From Variovorax sp. YR752 (lineage in GTDB: Bacteria > Pseudomonadota > Gammaproteobacteria > Burkholderiales > Burkholderiaceae_C), in NCBI GenBank assembly GCA_945860785.1, contig CAMATD010000019.1, positions 1 through 37,343 of the forward strand: 37,343 nucleotides of DNA. The letters run 5' to 3'. Made by a program: the position numbers and the translations under genes. The notes under the pieces are model-generated. The model had not been told where the DNA came from and did not search any database. It saw nothing but the letters and a program-made list of their open reading frames with translations. How positions within the stretch are numbered: the stretch's first letter is position 1; every line of letters starts with the position of its first letter. This document shows, in pieces, positions 36,054 to 37,343 of this stretch.

Positions 36054-37247
36054 ATGAAATTCCCAGACGAACCATTGCGCGACCAGCTCACGGGATGGCG
36101 CCGCCAATTGCATGCGATGCCCGAGACCGGCTTCGAGGAAGCGAAGACCTCGGCCTTCGTCATCAGCGTGCTGAAGGCGCTCGGCCTCGAAGTGCACACC
36201 GGCATCGGCGGCACGGGGCTCGTGGCGAACCTGAAGGTCGGCAGCGGCCAGGGCGTCATTGGCCTGCGCGCCGAGATGGATGCACTGAACATCACCGAGG
36301 TGCCCACGGACCGCGCCTACGCCTCGGCCACACCCGGAAAGATGCACGCCTGCGGCCACGACGGCCACATGACCATCATCCTCGGCGCGGCCCGCCTGCT
36401 GCGGGAGCGCCAGGATTTCGACGGCACCGTGCGCTTCATCTTCCAGCCCGCCGAAGAGCACGGCCGCGGCGCCAAGGCGATGATGGACGACGGTCTGTTC
36501 GAGCGCTTTCCGATCGACGAGATCTACGGCCTGCACAACATGCCCGGCATGCGCGCGGGAACGATCTCGACGCGCACAGGCGGCCTCATGGCCAGCGAAG
36601 ACAACTTCGTCATCCACGTGAAGGGCCGCGGCACGCACGCCGCACGGCCGCACATGGGCATCGACCCGATCGTCATCGGCTCGCAGATCGTTCTCGCGCT
36701 GCAGACCATCGTGTCGCGCACGCTCGATCCCGGCGCGCAGGCCGTGATCTCGTGCACCGAGTTCATCACCGACGGCATCCGCAATGCGATCCCATCGAAC
36801 GTCGTCATCAAGGGCGACACGCGCAGCTACGACCCCGAAGTGCAGAAGATGCTGGCCACGCGCATGCGCGAGATCAGCGAAGGCATCTGCCGCATGCATG
36901 GCGCCGAATGCGACTTCAGCTACACGCACGAGTTCTCGCCCACCGTGAACTGGTCCGAATGCGTGCCGACGGCGGTAGCAGCCGCGACGGCCATCGTGGG
37001 CGCCGAGAACGTTGATGCGAACGTGGCGCCGATGATGATTTCCGAAGACTTCGGTGCCTTCCTGAAGGTGGTGCCGGGCGCTTTCGTCTTCCTCGGCAAC
37101 GGCGCCGAGGGCGAGCCCGGCAGCACGCCGCTGCACAACGGCAGCTACGACTTCAACGACGAGGTGCTCACCACGGGCTCCCACTACTTTGCGGAAATCG
37201 TTCGCCTGCGTCTTCCCCGGCGCGCGGACTCGAGAGACTTAGGATGA
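36054..37247 (+). CDS. M20 family metallopeptidase / amidohydrolase (hippurate hydrolase-like)
   Basis: A 397-residue di-metal amidohydrolase that removes N-acyl groups from amino acids. It has RRQLHAMPETGFEE, GLRAEMDALNITE, the metal-site segment HACGHDGHM (Cys100, His102), FQPAEEHGRGAKAMMDDG with Glu134/Glu135, LHNMPGMRAGTI and the C-terminal metal-ligand region SEDFGAFLKVVPGAFVFLGN then PLHNGSYDFND. Dimerisation-domain signature: GRGTHAARPHMGIDPIVIGS. All active-site segments are present. The start overlaps nothing and follows the candidate Lrp operator, suggesting control by an amino acid or its N-acyl form. Confidence 0.95.
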   Translation: MKFPDEPLRDQLTGWRRQLHAMPETGFEEAKTSAFVISVLKALGLEVHTGIGGTGLVANLKVGSGQGVIGLRAEMDALNITEVPTDRAYASATPGKMHACGHDGHMTIILGAARLLRERQDFDGTVRFIFQPAEEHGRGAKAMMDDGLFERFPIDEIYGLHNMPGMRAGTISTRTGGLMASEDNFVIHVKGRGTHAARPHMGIDPIVIGSQIVLALQTIVSRTLDPGAQAVISCTEFITDGIRNAIPSNVVIKGDTRSYDPEVQKMLATRMREISEGICRMHGAECDFSYTHEFSPTVNWSECVPTAVAAATAIVGAENVDANVAPMMISEDFGAFLKVVPGAFVFLGNGAEGEPGSTPLHNGSYDFNDEVLTTGSHYFAEIVRLRLPRRADSRDLG

Positions 37248-37343
37248 AACCTTGCTTTTCTATTCGTCGCGTTGTGTTTGAAGGGCGTTGTTCAGGGCGC
37301 GCTCACGCCGACGGTGTGCTCTGCTCCGCGCATGTCCCCCGGC
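37248..37343. other. Right edge, no gene assigned
   Basis: The last 96 bases hold no convincing coding region. A T-rich stretch (CTTGCTTTTCTATTCG) begins just after the amidohydrolase gene. A late ATG at about 37332 could open a gene beyond the window. Confidence 0.4.

Overview
The window reads as chromosomal DNA of a GC-rich betaproteobacterium. Protein content and gene order (gpmA-ctpA-moeB divergent from rhodanese-grxC-secB-gpsA; a DUF3460-scpA-nadB-panB-panC-queE-queD run; Bug-type solute-binding protein) fit the Burkholderiales, family Comamonadaceae, most likely Variovorax or a close relative. The genus is inference. I see no phage, transposase, tRNA, rRNA or CRISPR array.

Layout. 1-3124: a broken DUF429 gene, then a cluster of small envelope and stress proteins (CsbD, a BON lipoprotein, and on the other strand DUF1328, DUF883/YqjD-like, YqjE-like and an unknown membrane protein). 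3331-5861: a signalling island with a CHASE3 histidine kinase, a divergent NarL/LuxR-type regulator and a stand-alone receiver. 6101-8012: an AsmA-family gene with an apparent internal deletion. 8009-15561: conserved housekeeping genes (moeB, ctpA, gpmA; rhodanese, grxC, secB, gpsA, nadC, nadA). 15571-15677: a paired palindromic intergenic repeat. 15686-21228: a long leftward run with queuosine precursor genes, pantothenate genes, nadB, scpA and DUF3460. Together with nadC/nadA it supplies the whole aspartate-to-nicotinate-mononucleotide route. 21268-25539: a BamE-like lipoprotein, a SulP transporter, an orphan HoxX-like protein and a small lipoprotein. 25573-29229: an acyl-CoA/carboxylate module (CoA transferase, Bug protein, crotonase-fold protein) divergent from a GntR/FCD regulator. 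29238-37247: metG, a left-handed beta-helix protein, an isocitrate dehydrogenase-like gene, a phosphodiester glycosidase-like gene, yceH, a PhyH dioxygenase, and an Lrp regulator divergent from an M20 amidohydrolase.

The most striking property is the number of broken reading frames. Ten genes carry a frameshift, a nonsense codon or a small deletion, while flanking sequence stays fully protein-like. Most are single-base changes whose reversal restores the family sequence, which points to base-level sequence errors or very recent lesions. Two look different: an exact 8-bp tandem duplication in the DUF429 gene, and an in-gene deletion in the AsmA gene at a short GC repeat.

Other points for a second look: a QueD homologue with Ser in place of the catalytic Cys; a crotonase-fold protein without the usual catalytic glutamates; an AT-richer patch inside metG; paired GATATATC sites around the GntR promoter; a neat inverted repeat between lrp and its divergent amidohydrolase; and the orphan hoxX without any hydrogenase gene nearby. 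I found no clear new defence or mobile system.
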